From Blautia sp. An249 (lineage in GTDB: Bacteria; Bacillota; Clostridia; Lachnospirales; Lachnospiraceae): a DNA stretch of 64,000 nucleotides. The notes beneath the pieces were generated by a model. The model had not been told where the DNA came from and did no database searches. It was given only the letters and a program-made list of their open reading frames with translations. Where the stretch lies: NCBI RefSeq assembly GCF_002159835.1, contig NZ_NFJL01000001.1:186001-250000 (forward strand), in the 5' to 3' direction. This document shows, in pieces, positions 1 to 9,099 of the stretch (position 1 is its first letter; each line of letters begins with the position of its first letter). The position numbers and the translations under genes are program-made.

Positions 1-65
1 GCAGAATACGGGAGAACAGATTTTCCGTCTGATTTGTGCATGCAGAGGAAAAGAAGCGTAAATAC

Positions 66-1331
66 ATGAAGAAAGTCATTTTTCATATTGATGTGAACTC
101 CGCCTTTCTTTCCTGGGAAGCGGCAAACCGTCTGAAAGAAAACCCACAGGGGGAAGATCTGCGGCTGCTTACGGCGGCCGTGGGAGGGGATCAGCAGAAA
201 CGCCATGGAATCATTCTGGCAAAGTCCATTTCTGCAAAGAAGTTCGGGGTGCGTACCGGAGAGAGCATTCTGGAGGCACGGAAAAAATGTCCTCACCTGC
301 TTCTGGTACCGGCCAACTATCCCCTGTACCGGGAATATTCTCAGGCATTTCAGAAGATTCTGAGAGAATATACGCCGGATGTGGAACCTTTTTCCATTGA
401 CGAGGCGTTCATGGATATGACAGGCACCCAGCTTCTGTTCGGAGAACCCCTGCAGGCGGCAGAGACGATCCGCAGACGAATGAAAAAAGAACTGGGCTTT
501 ACCGTAAATATCGGAATATCCAGCAACAAACTATTGGCAAAAATGGCTTCGGATTTTGAGAAACCGGATAAAATACATACCCTTTTTCCAGAGGAAATCC
601 AGGAAAAAATGTGGCACCTTCCTGTAGATCAGCTATTCTTTGTGGGCAGGGCCACCGCCGGAAAACTCCATCAAATGGGAATTGAAACTATCGGAGATCT
701 GGCGAAGACCGAGAAAAGCCTGTTAAAGAAACTTCTGAAAAAGCAGGGAGAGACGATCTGGAATTTTGCCAATGGAATTGATTTTTCTGTGGTTCAGTCT
801 CAGCCGGTATCCAATAAAGGATACGGAAACAGCACTACCATGAGCTTCGACGTTACAGATGCGGACACAGCAAAAACGGTTCTTCTGGCCCTGTCGGAGA
901 CTGTGGGAACACGGCTGAGAGAGCACCAGGTTCTGGCAGAAGCCATCAGTGTGGAAATTAAGGATACCAGACTGAAAAGTCTGTCTCATCAGTGCACCCT
1001 GGACTGCCCCACAGATATAACCAACGAAATCTACCAGACCGCCGGCAGATTATTTGAGGAAGCCTGGAACGGCAGTCCCATCCGCCTGCTGGGGGTGAGC
1101 GCCATTCGTGTGACCAGCAGTCGAAACAGCCGTCAGCTTGGTCTTTTCGATACCCAGGACTATGAAAAGTGGGAGAAACTGGATGATGCCATTGATAAAA
1201 TAAGAGGCAAATACGGGAAAGATTCTATCCAGAGGGCGGCATTTTTAAATAAAAAGAATATCGATCACATGTATGGAAAGCGTCTGAAATTTCAATTTAC
1301 CGACGGAGAAAAAGAAGATTCAGACAAGTAG
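66..1331 (+). CDS. dinB: DNA polymerase IV (Y-family)
   Basis: This is a Y-family translesion DNA polymerase that copies past damaged bases and is usually low-fidelity and damage-inducible. From the ATG at 66 it has 421 residues. The N-terminal catalytic aspartate sits in HIDVNSAF (D9), and the second acidic pair in FSIDEAFMD (D112, E113). Helix-hairpin-helix and little-finger regions follow. An upstream in-frame ATG at 36 would add ten residues, but family alignment favours the MKKVIFHIDVN start. It is the first gene in the window, so its upstream control is not visible. The assignment is firm. Confidence 0.95.
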   Translation: MKKVIFHIDVNSAFLSWEAANRLKENPQGEDLRLLTAAVGGDQQKRHGIILAKSISAKKFGVRTGESILEARKKCPHLLLVPANYPLYREYSQAFQKILREYTPDVEPFSIDEAFMDMTGTQLLFGEPLQAAETIRRRMKKELGFTVNIGISSNKLLAKMASDFEKPDKIHTLFPEEIQEKMWHLPVDQLFFVGRATAGKLHQMGIETIGDLAKTEKSLLKKLLKKQGETIWNFANGIDFSVVQSQPVSNKGYGNSTTMSFDVTDADTAKTVLLALSETVGTRLREHQVLAEAISVEIKDTRLKSLSHQCTLDCPTDITNEIYQTAGRLFEEAWNGSPIRLLGVSAIRVTSSRNSRQLGLFDTQDYEKWEKLDDAIDKIRGKYGKDSIQRAAFLNKKNIDHMYGKRLKFQFTDGEKEDSDK

Positions 1332-1391
1332 AAAACTCCGGTATAGAAAGGGAATTTCTGGGACATGCTAAGAAAAAAGGAGTTGGGGCAT

Positions 1392-1823
1392 ATGAACGGC
1401 AACGCAGAACTTTTAAACTTTGTATACCAGAATTCCCAGATGGGAATTGAGACTCTGCCGAAATTGCTGGAAACAGTAGAAGGGGGAGAGGAACTGAAAA
1501 CCCATATGAAAAAGCAGTTAGAAGGCTATGAGAAATTTCATGAAGAAGCGAAAAACATGCTCAATGAAAACGGATATGACGAAAAGGGGATCGGGGCCTT
1601 TGAGAAGCTTCGGACCTATCTGATGATGAATCTTCAGACGCTGACAGACAAGACGGCTTCCCACATTGCAGAGATGCTTTTTATCGGCAGCAATATGGGG
1701 ATTGTAGACGCCATAAAGAATACGCGGAAATATCAGGGAGCGGAGAAACAGATACTGAATCTGATGGATCGGCTGCGTATTTTCGAGGAAGAAAATGCCA
1801 GGAAACTGAAAGCCTTTATATAA
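1392..1823 (+). CDS. small helical protein of unknown function
   Basis: This 143-residue protein is predicted to be almost wholly alpha-helical, with no signal peptide or membrane segment. I chose the ATG at 1392 because an AAGGAG lies about nine bases upstream; an in-frame ATG at 1365 lacks this. The pattern of long amphipathic helices with His and Glu residues recalls small ferritin-like four-helix bundles, but I see no clear metal-ligand motif and do not assign a function. It follows dinB by 60 bases, may be co-transcribed with it, and is closed by a terminator. Confidence 0.7.
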   Translation: MNGNAELLNFVYQNSQMGIETLPKLLETVEGGEELKTHMKKQLEGYEKFHEEAKNMLNENGYDEKGIGAFEKLRTYLMMNLQTLTDKTASHIAEMLFIGSNMGIVDAIKNTRKYQGAEKQILNLMDRLRIFEEENARKLKAFI

Positions 1824-1833
1824 ACAACAGCAG

Positions 1834-1870
1834 GAGACTGTTTCAGAGAATTCTGATGCAGTCTCTTTTT
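1834..1870 (+). terminator. Rho-independent terminator
   Basis: Arms GAGACTG (1834-1840) and CAGTCTC (1859-1865) are followed by a run of T. It ends the dinB and small-protein transcript. Confidence 0.75.
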
Positions 1871-1871
1871 C

Positions 1872-1896
1872 ATGTAATAGGATTAAGGTGTCAAAA
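1872..1896 (+). repeat. 25-bp interspersed repeat, copy 1
   Basis: A 25-base sequence beginning ATGTAATAGGATTAAGG recurs exactly, in the opposite orientation, at 61375-61399. A shorter relative of its first 11 bases occurs at 62969. Both full copies are intergenic. It may be a dispersed host repeat. The rest of this gap, up to 2039, shows no gene. Confidence 0.7.
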
Positions 1897-2039
1897 GTCC
1901 CTCTTTTTTCTATACTTGGCAAAATACACAAAATATCCTTCCGCGCGAAGCGCACAAAAACACTCATTCCAGAAGGAAAACGCTCTGCTGTGAATGCGGC
2001 CAGATGTGTATGGAATTTGACTGCCTGTGGCAGTATCCG

Positions 2040-2447
2040 TTACTTTTTCAAAAAATCAGTTGGCGTGACCGCCAAAACTGTGGAACCGGCAAAATCCTTA
2101 ATATTTCTTGTAAGTATATAACTTGCGCCATTCCGTTCCGCCACGGCATCCACAACGGCATCTTCAAAGTCTGGCATGGAGCGCATGAGCGCGGTATGGA
2201 TATCCACACTCTGTACGTCCGCAAAAGTGACGATCTGGGAAAGCTGTTCGATCCGTTCCTTTGCCTTTTGCGCGGACTGGAATGCCTTGCGGAGCATATA
2301 GAAAATATCCGTAGCGGCAGAGGCGGAGATCAGACATTCCGTATCCGCTTCAATGGCCTTGCGGAGTGCCTGGTAGGAGTCTGCGAAAAATGGTTCCCGT
2401 TTCTGGACAATATCCAGAATGACATTGGTATCAATCAGTATTCTCAT
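2040..2447 (-). CDS. PIN-domain toxin (VapC-like ribonuclease)
   Basis: This 135-residue single-domain PIN protein is the expected toxin of a type II toxin-antitoxin pair; PIN domains are Mg-dependent ribonucleases. Conserved acidic positions are visible in ILIDTNVILD near the N-terminus, in ATDIFYML in the middle, and in the DFEDAVVDAVAE segment. Its start overlaps the antitoxin stop by four bases (ATGA), which implies translational coupling. The pair is antisense to the flanking operons. The RNA target cannot be told from the sequence. Confidence 0.88.
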   Translation of the reverse strand: MRILIDTNVILDIVQKREPFFADSYQALRKAIEADTECLISASAATDIFYMLRKAFQSAQKAKERIEQLSQIVTFADVQSVDIHTALMRSMPDFEDAVVDAVAERNGASYILTRNIKDFAGSTVLAVTPTDFLKK

Positions 2448-2665
2448 TGTCTGGACAACCGCTCCTCTCGTATGGTATTTTCATCTATTGCCTTCTCCTG
2501 AGGAACACTCCCTACGAGGTCGTCCAGAAGCGCCAGCTTATTGACAGCGGGGCTTGTAAGGCGGGCAATGTTTTTTCCGTTCTTGGTAATAAAAATATCC
2601 TGGGATGCTGCCATTTCCAGATATTTTCCGAGATTGGTTTTAAATTCCGTTGCAGTAACGATCAT
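2444..2665 (-). CDS. Phd/YefM-type antitoxin
   Basis: This 73-residue protein begins MIVTATEFKTNLGKYL, the usual N-terminal DNA-binding fold of Phd/YefM antitoxins, and has an acidic, probably flexible C-terminus for toxin binding. The ATG at 2665 is chosen because AGGAGG lies just upstream; a longer in-frame extension has no ribosome site and is AT-rich. It is first in the two-gene operon with the PIN toxin and probably represses its own promoter through the inverted repeat at 2693-2715. Confidence 0.88.
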   Translation of the reverse strand: MIVTATEFKTNLGKYLEMAASQDIFITKNGKNIARLTSPAVNKLALLDDLVGSVPQEKAIDENTIREERLSRQ

Positions 2666-2692
2666 ATGAATCCCTCCTTGTTCGGGGTGTGC

Positions 2693-2734
2693 TTTGTATA
2701 TTATTATTATACAAAAATTGGACGAAAATATCAA
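2693..2734 (-). promoter_or_regulatory. toxin-antitoxin promoter with operator
   Basis: On the minus strand TTGATA (2729-2734) and TATAAT (2706-2711) are separated by 17 bases, a near-consensus SigA promoter. A perfect inverted repeat TTTGTATA/TATACAAA (2693-2700 and 2708-2715) overlaps the -10 box and is the likely antitoxin operator. Confidence 0.75.
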
Positions 2735-2811
2735 TATAAAATCGTGCGATATAAAACGTTCGATAAAGATAGAGGCATGTTTGAAAGAAAAGTAAAAATA
2801 CACAAAAAATC

Positions 2812-2840
2812 TTTACGTTTTTCATGCATCATGGTATAGT
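2812..2840 (+). promoter_or_regulatory. SigA-type promoter for the CoA ligase operon
   Basis: TTTACG (2812-2817), a 17-base spacer and TATAGT (2835-2840) lie about 75 bases before the ligase start. Confidence 0.55.
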
Positions 2841-2917
2841 ATAACTAAATAAATCCCAAAAAGGAAATTGGCCTTTAGTTATTGGGGAGAGGAAACAGGA
2901 GAAAGGAACGAGAGAAA

Positions 2918-4222
2918 ATGGAGAATTATTATCAACCGGAGATTGAATGCGCATCTGCAGAGCAGATTCGCGCATGGCAGAACGAGCGTCTGGTAAAACA
3001 GGTGAAACATGTCTATGACAACGTGCCTTATTACAGGAAGAAAATGGTGGAAAAAGGAGTAGAGCCAGGGGATGTGAAATCCATTGATGATTTATACAAA
3101 CTTCCTTTTTTAACCAAAGATGATTTAAGAGAAGCCTATCCTTACGGACTGCTGGCGAAACCATTGGAAGACTGTGTAAGAATCCAGTCCACCAGTGGAA
3201 CCACAGGCAGACGTGTGGTTGCTTTCTATACCCAAAACGACATTGATTTGTGGGACGAGTGCTGTGCCAGAGCTATTGTGGCAGCGGGAGGCACCAACAA
3301 AGATGTGGTTCATGTATGCTACGGCTATGGATTATTTACAGGAGGACCTGGATTAAATGGAGGTTCCCATAAGGTGGGCTCCCTGACACTTCCCATGTCA
3401 TCCGGAAATACAGAAAGACAGATTCAGTTCATGACGGATCTGGGTTCTACAATTTTATGCTGTACTCCTTCTTATGCGGCTTATCTGGCAGAAAGCATTA
3501 TTGAGCGGGGATTGCAGGGAAGTATTAAGCTGAAAGCCGGAATCTTCGGCGCAGAGGCGTGGACAGAAGAGATGCGTCATGATATAGAAGAAAAACTGGG
3601 AATTAAGGCTTATGACATCTACGGACTGACGGAGATTTCCGGTCCGGGAGTTTCCTTCGAGTGCAGTGAACAGACAGGTATGCACATTAATGAGGATCAT
3701 TTCATCGCTGAAATTATTGACCCGGTTACAGAAGAGGTTCTTCCGGAAGGTTCAAAAGGCGAACTGGTATTTACCAGTATTACAAAAGAGGCATTCCCTC
3801 TGCTGAGATACCGTACCAGAGACATCACCGTTCTTTCCAGAGAAAAATGTTCCTGCGGACGTACCCATGTAAAAATGAAAAAACCAATGGGAAGAAGCGA
3901 CGATATGCTGATTGTGAAAGGTGTCAACGTATTCCCGTCTCAGATTGAAATGGTACTGATGAATAAAGGCTATCCGGCAAATTACCAGATCATCGTGGAT
4001 CGTGTTCACAACAGCGATACCATCGAAGTACAGGTAGAAATGACTCCGGAAATGTTCTCCGATAACGTGGGCGAGATTACCGGACGTGAGAAAGAACTGG
4101 TAGGAGCTTTAAAGGCAATGCTTGGTATCTATGCGAAGGTAAAATTAGTAGCGCCTAAGACAATCCAGAGAAGTGAAGGAAAGGCCGTACGAGTAATCGA
4201 CAAACGTAATTTATATAAATAA
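2918..4222 (+). CDS. paaK: phenylacetate-CoA ligase family protein
   Basis: This 434-residue adenylate-forming enzyme of the PaaK family activates an aryl-acetate with ATP and couples it to coenzyme A. The AMP/phosphate-binding loop STSGTTGR is at residues 91-98, and a YGLTEISGPG motif and a C-terminal PaaK domain with an RYRTRD motif follow. The start at 2918 (MENYYQPEIE) fits the family better than the upstream ATG at 2882. It is followed 13 bases later by an ACT-domain protein, a pairing seen in clostridia that degrade or make aryl-acetates from aromatic amino acids. The exact substrate is not determined. Confidence 0.9.
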   Translation: MENYYQPEIECASAEQIRAWQNERLVKQVKHVYDNVPYYRKKMVEKGVEPGDVKSIDDLYKLPFLTKDDLREAYPYGLLAKPLEDCVRIQSTSGTTGRRVVAFYTQNDIDLWDECCARAIVAAGGTNKDVVHVCYGYGLFTGGPGLNGGSHKVGSLTLPMSSGNTERQIQFMTDLGSTILCCTPSYAAYLAESIIERGLQGSIKLKAGIFGAEAWTEEMRHDIEEKLGIKAYDIYGLTEISGPGVSFECSEQTGMHINEDHFIAEIIDPVTEEVLPEGSKGELVFTSITKEAFPLLRYRTRDITVLSREKCSCGRTHVKMKKPMGRSDDMLIVKGVNVFPSQIEMVLMNKGYPANYQIIVDRVHNSDTIEVQVEMTPEMFSDNVGEITGREKELVGALKAMLGIYAKVKLVAPKTIQRSEGKAVRVIDKRNLYK

Positions 4223-4235
4223 GGAGATGAGAAAA

Positions 4236-4667
4236 ATGACAGTAAAGCAGATTTCCGTATTCCTGGAGAATAAACCGGGAAAACTGGCAGAATTTACCGA
4301 TATTCTTACTGATAACCAGATCGATATGAGAGCCTTGTCTTTAGCAGAAACAGAGGACTTCGGAATTCTGAGAATCATTGTGGATGATGTATACAAAACC
4401 TCCACCGTATTAAAAGAAGCCGGATATGTATTTTCCATTACGAAAGTTCTGGCAGTAGAGATTCCGGATACTCCGGGCGGACTTGGAAATGTTATTCATA
4501 TTATCGGTGACAGCGGTGTAAATATTGAATATATGTATGCCTTTACAACGAAGAAACAGGGAATCGCCTTTATGATTTTCCGTGTTCACAATAATGAAAA
4601 GGCATTGGAAGTACTGCTGAAGAACGGATACCATACCGTATGTCAGGAAGAATTAAAAGAACTGTAA
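4236..4667 (+). CDS. tandem ACT-domain amino-acid-binding protein
   Basis: This 143-residue protein consists of two ACT domains (about residues 1-68 and 70-143), small folds that sense amino acids. The ATG at 4236 has AAGGAG nine bases upstream; an ATG at 4227 directly abuts that site and is unlikely. It forms an operon with the phenylacetate-CoA ligase and probably regulates aromatic amino-acid metabolism, which is an inference from context. Confidence 0.85.
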   Translation: MTVKQISVFLENKPGKLAEFTDILTDNQIDMRALSLAETEDFGILRIIVDDVYKTSTVLKEAGYVFSITKVLAVEIPDTPGGLGNVIHIIGDSGVNIEYMYAFTTKKQGIAFMIFRVHNNEKALEVLLKNGYHTVCQEELKEL

Positions 4668-4721
4668 AAGGAAAACTTGACAAAGTCTGTAAACAAGAGT
4701 AAATTAAAGTCATAATTTAAT

Positions 4722-4822
4722 AGGAACAGGGGGGCTGGCGAAGGCCGGCTGAGATTAAACCCGTAATTCGGTTTTGACCCTTTAAACCTGATCTGGGTAA
4801 TGCCAGCGTAGGGATGAACACA
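4722..4822 (+). promoter_or_regulatory. TPP riboswitch (THI element)
   Basis: The conserved TPP aptamer segments are all present in order: GGGGG, CTGAGAT (4749-4755), ACCC, ACCTGATCTGGGTAATGCC and GCGTAGGGA. It precedes the thiC operon and an intrinsic terminator, so high thiamine pyrophosphate should cause premature termination. Confidence 0.95.
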
Positions 4823-4857
4823 GGATTTTTATAGAAATTTATAAGAAGATTAAAAAG

Positions 4858-4888
4858 CTCCTGCAGGGATTCCCTGCAGGAGTTTTTT
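4858..4888 (+). terminator. riboswitch-controlled terminator
   Basis: A perfect stem CTCCTGCAGGG/CCCTGCAGGAG is followed by six T. It lies between the TPP aptamer and thiC and is the likely expression platform. A second inverted repeat (TTTTGTATCATA at 4885-4896, TATGATACAAAA at 4911-4922) follows directly; its role is unknown. Confidence 0.85.
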
Positions 4889-4975
4889 GTATCATAAGAA
4901 TGCTGTTTCCTATGATACAAAAACGCTTTGCGCACAATGCGCCTGATTCATTCTATGGGAAGGAGAAATTAAAAA

Positions 4976-6289
4976 GTGAGAGAATACTGTACACAGATGG
5001 AGGCGGCGAAAAAAGGAATTATAACACCGGAGATGGAAACGGTTGCCGCAAAAGAGAACATGGAAGTGGAAATTTTAAGGGAAAAGGTGGCTAAGGGAGA
5101 AGTAGTAATTCCCTGCAATATTATGCATACTTCCATTTCACCGGAAGGAGTCGGCTCTGGTCTGCGGACGAAAATCAATGTAAATCTGGGAATTTCCGGA
5201 GACTGCAAAGATTATGAAGTGGAAATGCAGAAAGTGGATATGGCCATTCGTTTCGGGGCGGAATCCATTATGGATTTAAGTAATTACGGAAAGACCAATG
5301 TCTTTCGTACAGAGTTAATCAAACGTTCCCCGGCCATGATAGGAACCGTGCCTATGTATGATGCCATCGGCTATCTGGAGAAAGATCTGCTGGAAATTTC
5401 CGCCCAGGATTTCCTGAAAGTAGTAGAAGCCCATGCCAAAGAGGGCGTAGATTTTATGACCATCCATGCGGGAATTAACCGCAGAACCATTGAAGCTTTC
5501 AAAAGAGATAAGAGAACCATGAATATTGTTTCCAGAGGAGGCTCTCTGTTATTTGCCTGGATGGAAATGACAGGAAATGAGAATCCCTTCTATGAGTACT
5601 TTGATGACGTACTGGAAATTTTAAGAAAATATGATGTAACCATCAGTATCGGAGATGCTCTGCGTCCGGGATGTATTGACGACAGTTCCGATGCAGGACA
5701 GATTTGTGAATTAATTGAAATCGGCGCTCTTACCAAAAGAGCCTGGGAGAAAGATGTTCAGGTCATGGTAGAAGGCCCGGGACATATGGCTATGAACGAG
5801 ATTGAAGCCAATATGAAAATGGAGAAACGCCTCTGCCATAACGCTCCCTTCTATGTATTAGGACCCATTGTAACAGATATTGCACCAGGGTATGACCACA
5901 TTACTTCTGCAATCGGAGGCGCCATCGCAGCCGCCAGCGGAGCCGACTTCCTGTGTTATGTAACGCCTGCAGAACATCTGCGTCTGCCGGACGTAAATGA
6001 TGTAAAAGAGGGAATTATCGCTACGAAAATAGCCGCCCATGCAGCAGATATTGCCAAAGGAATCAAAGGGGCAAGAGACGTGGATAACCGGATGGCCAAG
6101 GCCCGTCATAAAGTGGAGTGGGATGAGATGTTCGCCATTGCCATGGACGAGGAAAAAGCCCGCCGCTATTATGAGAGCACACCGCCAAAGGATCGCCATA
6201 CCTGCTCCATGTGCGGAAAAATGTGCGCAGTACGTACAACAAATATGATTCTGGAAGGAAAGAAAGTAGAATTCTGTACAGAAAAATAG
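4976..6289 (+). CDS. thiC: phosphomethylpyrimidine synthase
   Basis: ThiC is a radical SAM enzyme that rearranges aminoimidazole ribotide to hydroxymethylpyrimidine phosphate, the pyrimidine half of thiamine. The protein has 437 residues, the short form usual in Firmicutes. Its C-terminal iron-sulfur motif CSMCGKMC is at about residues 410-417, with a further Cys near the end. The start is a GTG with AAGGAG upstream. It opens a six-gene thiamine operon under the TPP riboswitch. The assignment is firm. Confidence 0.97.
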   Translation: MREYCTQMEAAKKGIITPEMETVAAKENMEVEILREKVAKGEVVIPCNIMHTSISPEGVGSGLRTKINVNLGISGDCKDYEVEMQKVDMAIRFGAESIMDLSNYGKTNVFRTELIKRSPAMIGTVPMYDAIGYLEKDLLEISAQDFLKVVEAHAKEGVDFMTIHAGINRRTIEAFKRDKRTMNIVSRGGSLLFAWMEMTGNENPFYEYFDDVLEILRKYDVTISIGDALRPGCIDDSSDAGQICELIEIGALTKRAWEKDVQVMVEGPGHMAMNEIEANMKMEKRLCHNAPFYVLGPIVTDIAPGYDHITSAIGGAIAAASGADFLCYVTPAEHLRLPDVNDVKEGIIATKIAAHAADIAKGIKGARDVDNRMAKARHKVEWDEMFAIAMDEEKARRYYESTPPKDRHTCSMCGKMCAVRTTNMILEGKKVEFCTEK

Positions 6290-6307
6290 AAATAAGGAGA
6301 CTCGAAA

Positions 6308-6502
6308 ATGAGAGTAAACGGAAAAGAAGAAACACAGGGCGCCGGGCTGACACTGGAGGAGTATTTAAAGACAAAAGGTTATGAATCCAACCGGGTGGCA
6401 GTGGAATTAAACGGGGAAATCGTTCCCCGCAGCCATTTTTCCGAAACCGTTTTACGTCAGGAAGATGCCCTGGAGATTGTAAGCTTCGTGGGCGGAGGCT
6501 GA
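6308..6502 (+). CDS. thiS: sulfur carrier protein ThiS
   Basis: This 64-residue ubiquitin-fold sulfur carrier ends in GGG. The C-terminal Gly-Gly is adenylated by ThiF and converted to the thiocarboxylate that donates sulfur to the thiazole ring. It lies 18 bases after thiC with an AAGGAG ribosome site and three bases before thiF. Confidence 0.93.
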   Translation: MRVNGKEETQGAGLTLEEYLKTKGYESNRVAVELNGEIVPRSHFSETVLRQEDALEIVSFVGGG

Positions 6503-6505
6503 GAA

Positions 6506-7141
6506 ATGAAGATTACAGAAGAGATGTACCGGCAGGCTTTGGAACAAAGGCACGGAAAAGAGCAGCAGAAGATTCTGGAGGGCAGCACGGTGGGAGTGGC
6601 AGGCCTGGGCGGCCTGGGCTCTCATATTGCAGTCATGCTGGCCCGGATGGGCGTGGGAAACTTAGTGCTGGCGGATTTTGATACCGTGGATTTGACCAAC
6701 ATTCACAGACAGCAGTATACCCTGGATGATGTGGGAAAGAAAAAGACAGAGGCTATTCTGGGGTATTTAAAAAAGGTAAACCCTTACATAAATTACCGGA
6801 TCTTTGACGGAAAAATCACCGGAGAAAACGCCGGAGAAATTTATGCAGACTGTCAGATCGTATGCGAAGCCTTTGATCAGCCCCAGGCCAAAGCCATGCT
6901 GATAGAAACGTTACTGGAACGAATGCCGAAGCTGTATCTGGTTACCGGAAGCGGAATGGCGGGAATCGGTTCCGCCAATACCATGGAAACTTCCCGCCCT
7001 TTTCAGAGACTTTATGTGTGCGGGGATAAGGTATCCGAGGTGGGGGAAGAGGAAGGATTATTTTCCCCGCGGGTAACTCTGTGCGCCGCCCAGGAAGCTT
7101 TAATGACTGTTCGTTTAATTTTAGGAATTACAGAGCCGTAA
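6506..7141 (+). CDS. thiF: ThiS adenylyltransferase ThiF
   Basis: This 211-residue E1-like enzyme activates the C-terminus of ThiS with ATP. The nucleotide-binding GLGGLGS is at about residues 33-39, followed by a conserved acidic [13 protein letters not shown] segment. It is the short clostridial form and lacks the paired CxxC zinc motifs of MoeB. It sits between thiS and thiG, which supports a role in thiazole synthesis rather than molybdopterin synthesis. Confidence 0.92.
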   Translation: MKITEEMYRQALEQRHGKEQQKILEGSTVGVAGLGGLGSHIAVMLARMGVGNLVLADFDTVDLTNIHRQQYTLDDVGKKKTEAILGYLKKVNPYINYRIFDGKITGENAGEIYADCQIVCEAFDQPQAKAMLIETLLERMPKLYLVTGSGMAGIGSANTMETSRPFQRLYVCGDKVSEVGEEEGLFSPRVTLCAAQEALMTVRLILGITEP

Positions 7142-7164
7142 AAGACAAGATAGGAGATGCAGAC

Positions 7165-7929
7165 ATGAAAGATACATGGAAACTTGGAGAACATGAATTT
7201 ACATCCAGATTTATATTAGGTTCCGGGAAGTATTCCCTTCCGCTGATTCAGGCGGCAGTGGAAGATGCCGGAGCGCAGATGGTGACCCTGGCTCTTCGCA
7301 GGGCCCAGGCCAATACGGAAAATATTTTAGACTATATCCCGGAGGGGGTAACGCTGCTTCCTAATACTTCCGGCGCCAGAAATGCAGAAGAAGCCGTGAG
7401 AATCGCCCGTCTTTCCAGAGCATGCGGATGCGGGGATTTCGTAAAGGTAGAGATTATGCGGGATACCAAATATCTTCTTCCGGATAACTATGAAACGGCA
7501 AAAGCTACGGAAATTCTGGCGAAAGAAGGCTTCCTGGTAATGCCGTATATGTTCCCGGATTTAAATGCGGCAAGAGATTTACAGAATGCAGGCGCAGTTT
7601 CTGTGATGCCTCTGGGAGCGCCCATCGGATCCAACAAAGGACTGTGCAGCAAAGAATTTATTCAGATTTTAATCGATGAAATTGATCTGCCCATTATTGT
7701 AGATGCAGGGATCGGAAAACCCTCCCAGGCATGTGAGGCTATGGAAATGGGAGCCGCCGCAGTAATGGCAAATACAGCAATTGCCACAGCCGGAGATATT
7801 CCTGCCATGGCAAGAGCTTTTAAACAGGCAATTGAAGCAGGACGTACCGCCTATTTATCAGGACTGGGACGGGTAATGGAGAAAGGAGCTTCTGCCTCTT
7901 CTCCGTTGACGGGATTTCTGGAAGCGTAG
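7165..7929 (+). CDS. thiG: thiazole synthase ThiG
   Basis: ThiG condenses deoxyxylulose phosphate, dehydroglycine and ThiS thiocarboxylate into the thiazole phosphate. The protein has 254 residues, forms a TIM barrel, and has the Schiff-base lysine in FVKVEIM. I chose the ATG at 7165, which has a TAGGAG upstream; a longer in-frame reading back to 7081 lies inside thiF. The C-terminal half contains the phosphate-binding GIGKPSQA and ANTAIA segments. Confidence 0.95.
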   Translation: MKDTWKLGEHEFTSRFILGSGKYSLPLIQAAVEDAGAQMVTLALRRAQANTENILDYIPEGVTLLPNTSGARNAEEAVRIARLSRACGCGDFVKVEIMRDTKYLLPDNYETAKATEILAKEGFLVMPYMFPDLNAARDLQNAGAVSVMPLGAPIGSNKGLCSKEFIQILIDEIDLPIIVDAGIGKPSQACEAMEMGAAAVMANTAIATAGDIPAMARAFKQAIEAGRTAYLSGLGRVMEKGASASSPLTGFLEA

Positions 7930-7941
7930 GAGGACGGTCAG

Positions 7942-9099
7942 ATGATTACACAAAAAACAAATCACATGGAATATCAGGAGAACATGGAAATCGTGGATTC
8001 CGCCATTATGGATCAGGTCTTAAGCGCCAGAGAAAGCTTTGATCCGGAGGCTTATACAGAAGAAGATGTAAAAAGAGCCCTTCAAAAAGATGTTCTCCAC
8101 CCGGAAGATTTCGCCGCTCTCCTTTCTGTGGCAGCCTCTTCCCATTTAGAAGAAATGGCCAGAAGGGCACAGGAAGAAACCAGAAAACATTTCGGCAACT
8201 CCGTGGCGATGTTTACTCCCCTTTATATTGCCAACTATTGTGAAAATTACTGTATTTACTGTGGCTTTAACTGCCATAATAAGATCCACAGAGCGAAATT
8301 AAACGCAGAGGAAATCGAAAGAGAGATGCAGGCCATTGCGGCTACCGGTCTGGAGGAAATCCTCCTTCTGACCGGGGAAAGCCCGAAAATGTCAGATGTC
8401 AGCTACATCGGAGAGGCCTGTAAAATTGCAAAGAAGTACTTCAAGGTAATCGGACTGGAAGTCTATCCTATGGACAGTAAAGATTATGCTTACCTTCATT
8501 CCTGCGGGGCAGACTTCGTGACGGTATTCCAGGAAACCTACAATCCGGATAAATATAAAGACCTGCATCTGGGAGGAAGAAAACGGATTTTCCCCTATCG
8601 TCTGAATACCCAGGAAAGAGCTCTGAAAGGAGGAATTCGCGGCGTGGGATTTGCCGCCCTGCTGGGTCTGGATGATTTCCGCAGAGATGCCTTTGCCACA
8701 GGTATGCATGCATATCTGGTGCAGAGAAAGTATCCCCAGGGAGAGATTGCGTTTTCCTGTCCAAGGCTCCGTCCTATAATTAACAACGAGGAAATCAATC
8801 CCAGAGATGTCCACGAACCACAGCTTCTGCAGGTTATCTGTGCGTACCGGCTCTTTATGCCTTATGCGGGAATTACCATTTCCAGCCGGGAAGGAAGCCG
8901 TTTTAGGGATCAGATTATTACCATTGCAGCTACCAAGATTTCAGCAGGCGTAGATGTGGGAATCGGCGGTCATTCCGAAAAAGAGGCCAAAGGAGACGAG
9001 CAGTTCGAGATCGAAGACGGCCGTACCGTAGAAGAAATCCGGGAAATGATTGTCCGTCAGGGTATGCAGCCGGTCATGAGTGATTATATCTATGTATAG
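7942..9099 (+). CDS. thiH: 2-iminoacetate synthase ThiH
   Basis: ThiH is a radical SAM tyrosine lyase that supplies dehydroglycine to ThiG in anaerobes. The 385-residue protein carries the cluster motif CENYCIYCGF, with cysteines at 100, 104 and 107. An AGGAGG site precedes the ATG at 7942. It sits between thiG and the TenI-like gene, whose start it overlaps. Use of ThiH rather than the oxygen-dependent ThiO agrees with an anaerobic host. Confidence 0.95.
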   Translation: MITQKTNHMEYQENMEIVDSAIMDQVLSARESFDPEAYTEEDVKRALQKDVLHPEDFAALLSVAASSHLEEMARRAQEETRKHFGNSVAMFTPLYIANYCENYCIYCGFNCHNKIHRAKLNAEEIEREMQAIAATGLEEILLLTGESPKMSDVSYIGEACKIAKKYFKVIGLEVYPMDSKDYAYLHSCGADFVTVFQETYNPDKYKDLHLGGRKRIFPYRLNTQERALKGGIRGVGFAALLGLDDFRRDAFATGMHAYLVQRKYPQGEIAFSCPRLRPIINNEEINPRDVHEPQLLQVICAYRLFMPYAGITISSREGSRFRDQIITIAATKISAGVDVGIGGHSEKEAKGDEQFEIEDGRTVEEIREMIVRQGMQPVMSDYIYV